Source: Amycolatopsis vancoresmycina (lineage in GTDB: Bacteria; Actinomycetota; Actinomycetes; Mycobacteriales; Pseudonocardiaceae). From it: 64,000 bases of DNA. Both the position numbers and the translations under genes were made by a program. The notes under the pieces were generated by a model. That model was not told where the DNA came from and made no database searches. It saw only the letters and a program-made list of their open reading frames with translations. The stretch is from NCBI RefSeq assembly GCF_000716785.1, contig NZ_JNYY01000003.1, forward strand, positions 186,001 through 250,000. The letters are read 5' to 3'. Position 1 is the first letter of the stretch, and the number at the start of each line of letters is the position of its first letter. Shown here in pieces: positions 63,601-64,000 of the stretch.

Positions 63601-64000
63601 ATGTCCCGAGCCGAGCCGCGGCCTGCGCTTGCACGCCGTCTGCGCGCGCTGAGGGAAGAGGCGGGTATCACCCAGGCTCAGCTGGGCCAGGCCCTCGGCG
63701 GGTCGAAGCCACTCAGCGTCTCGCTCATCTCGTCGTGGGAGAACGCCGACAAGCCGGTCGTGCCGCCAAGCCACCGCTTGAATGCCTACGCAGCTTTGTT
63801 CGCCACCCGTCGGTCCGTGGCGGGTGACACCGTCCGTCTCCTGCCTGTAGAGCAACTGACGGACGTCGAGGAAGTCCGCCGCAAGGAACTGCAGGCCGAG
63901 CTGCTCTCGTTGCGCGATCAAGGCGAGCTCGCCGAGCCGGCGCCGGCCCGGCCGGACTTCTGGCAGTTCCGGGACGACGAGGACATCACGATCGTCTGTG
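63601..64000 (+). CDS. XRE-type HTH protein with unknown C-terminal domain (partial)
   Basis: The first 133 residues are visible; the window ends inside the gene. The HTH_3 domain reads LARRLRALREEAGITQAQLG, LISSWENADKPVVPP. A 40-residue acidic linker leads into DFWQFRDDEDITIVC, which I recall as the start of a conserved C-terminal domain in many actinomycete proteins of unknown role. ATG with GAAGGGTGG. Divergent from the cyclase-Crp operon. Confidence 0.8.
   Translation, partial: MSRAEPRPALARRLRALREEAGITQAQLGQALGGSKPLSVSLISSWENADKPVVPPSHRLNAYAALFATRRSVAGDTVRLLPVEQLTDVEEVRRKELQAELLSLRDQGELAEPAPARPDFWQFRDDEDITIVC

Overview
The window is 64 kb of very high-GC DNA with actinomycete features: G/C third positions, GTG starts, ATGA/GTGA gene overlaps, GGAGG-type ribosome sites, poly-HAMP hybrid kinase, SARP and MerR regulators, Tat and Sec exported glycosidases, and the end of a modular type I polyketide synthase. 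The gene mix (HAF-type PKS, XylA/ROK pair, tRNA-flanked hybrid kinase) fits a Pseudonocardiaceae-like organism such as Amycolatopsis. That placement is inference from style, not from a marker gene.

Layout. 1-5.0 kb: 3' end of a PKS gene (KR-ACP, then KS-AT-ACP and a decayed thioesterase). 5.1-9.4 kb: secreted alpha-galactosidase, small secreted B-lectin, a haloalkane-dehalogenase-like hydrolase coupled to an NmrA reductase and divergent from an HxlR regulator. 9.4-18.6 kb: pentapeptide-repeat membrane protein, tRNA-Pro and tRNA-Gly, a 1564-residue soluble hybrid histidine kinase whose last codons run antisense through the tRNA-Gly, a divergent SpoIIE-type phosphatase, and a PfpI stress protein with a stress-sigma-type promoter. 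18.6-25.0 kb: small hypothetical, HTH, Asp-box propeller, methyltransferase, MFS-AKR operon and MarR regulator.

25.2-34.1 kb is a nine-gene same-strand operon, mostly with 1-4 nt overlaps. It carries the ebo set (eboC, eboA, eboB, eboE, eboF), but the cyclase position is held by an inositol-3-phosphate synthase, and a Gfo/Idh dehydrogenase and two TIM-barrel isomerases are added. My reading is a cyclitol-making and prenyl-linked export pathway; the product is unknown. 34.1-36.5 kb is a xylose isomerase with a divergent ROK repressor and an operator between them.

36.6-56.1 kb holds a large secreted subtilase, a TetR-controlled ABC exporter, a degenerate tRNA-Leu-like element in a hairpin array, an amidohydrolase, a MerR-erythromycin esterase operon on a leaderless promoter, a GH92 mannosidase under a LacI-type palindrome, signalling genes (PP2C, SARP) and a polyprenyl-phosphate-sugar glycosyltransferase pair.

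56.2-64 kb is the least familiar part. An HTH protein fused to an apparent alpha-toroid domain heads an operon with a cupin-like protein, a divergent dCTP-deaminase-fold protein and a ThiL-like kinase. The operon is bracketed by two paralogous membrane proteins, and is followed by a class III nucleotidyl cyclase-like gene next to a Crp-type cyclic-nucleotide-binding regulator, and by an HTH protein cut by the window end. Three perfect 22-23 bp palindromes with compensatory arm changes (near 22.3, 36.5 and 50.1 kb) sit between convergent genes and form a dispersed repeat family.
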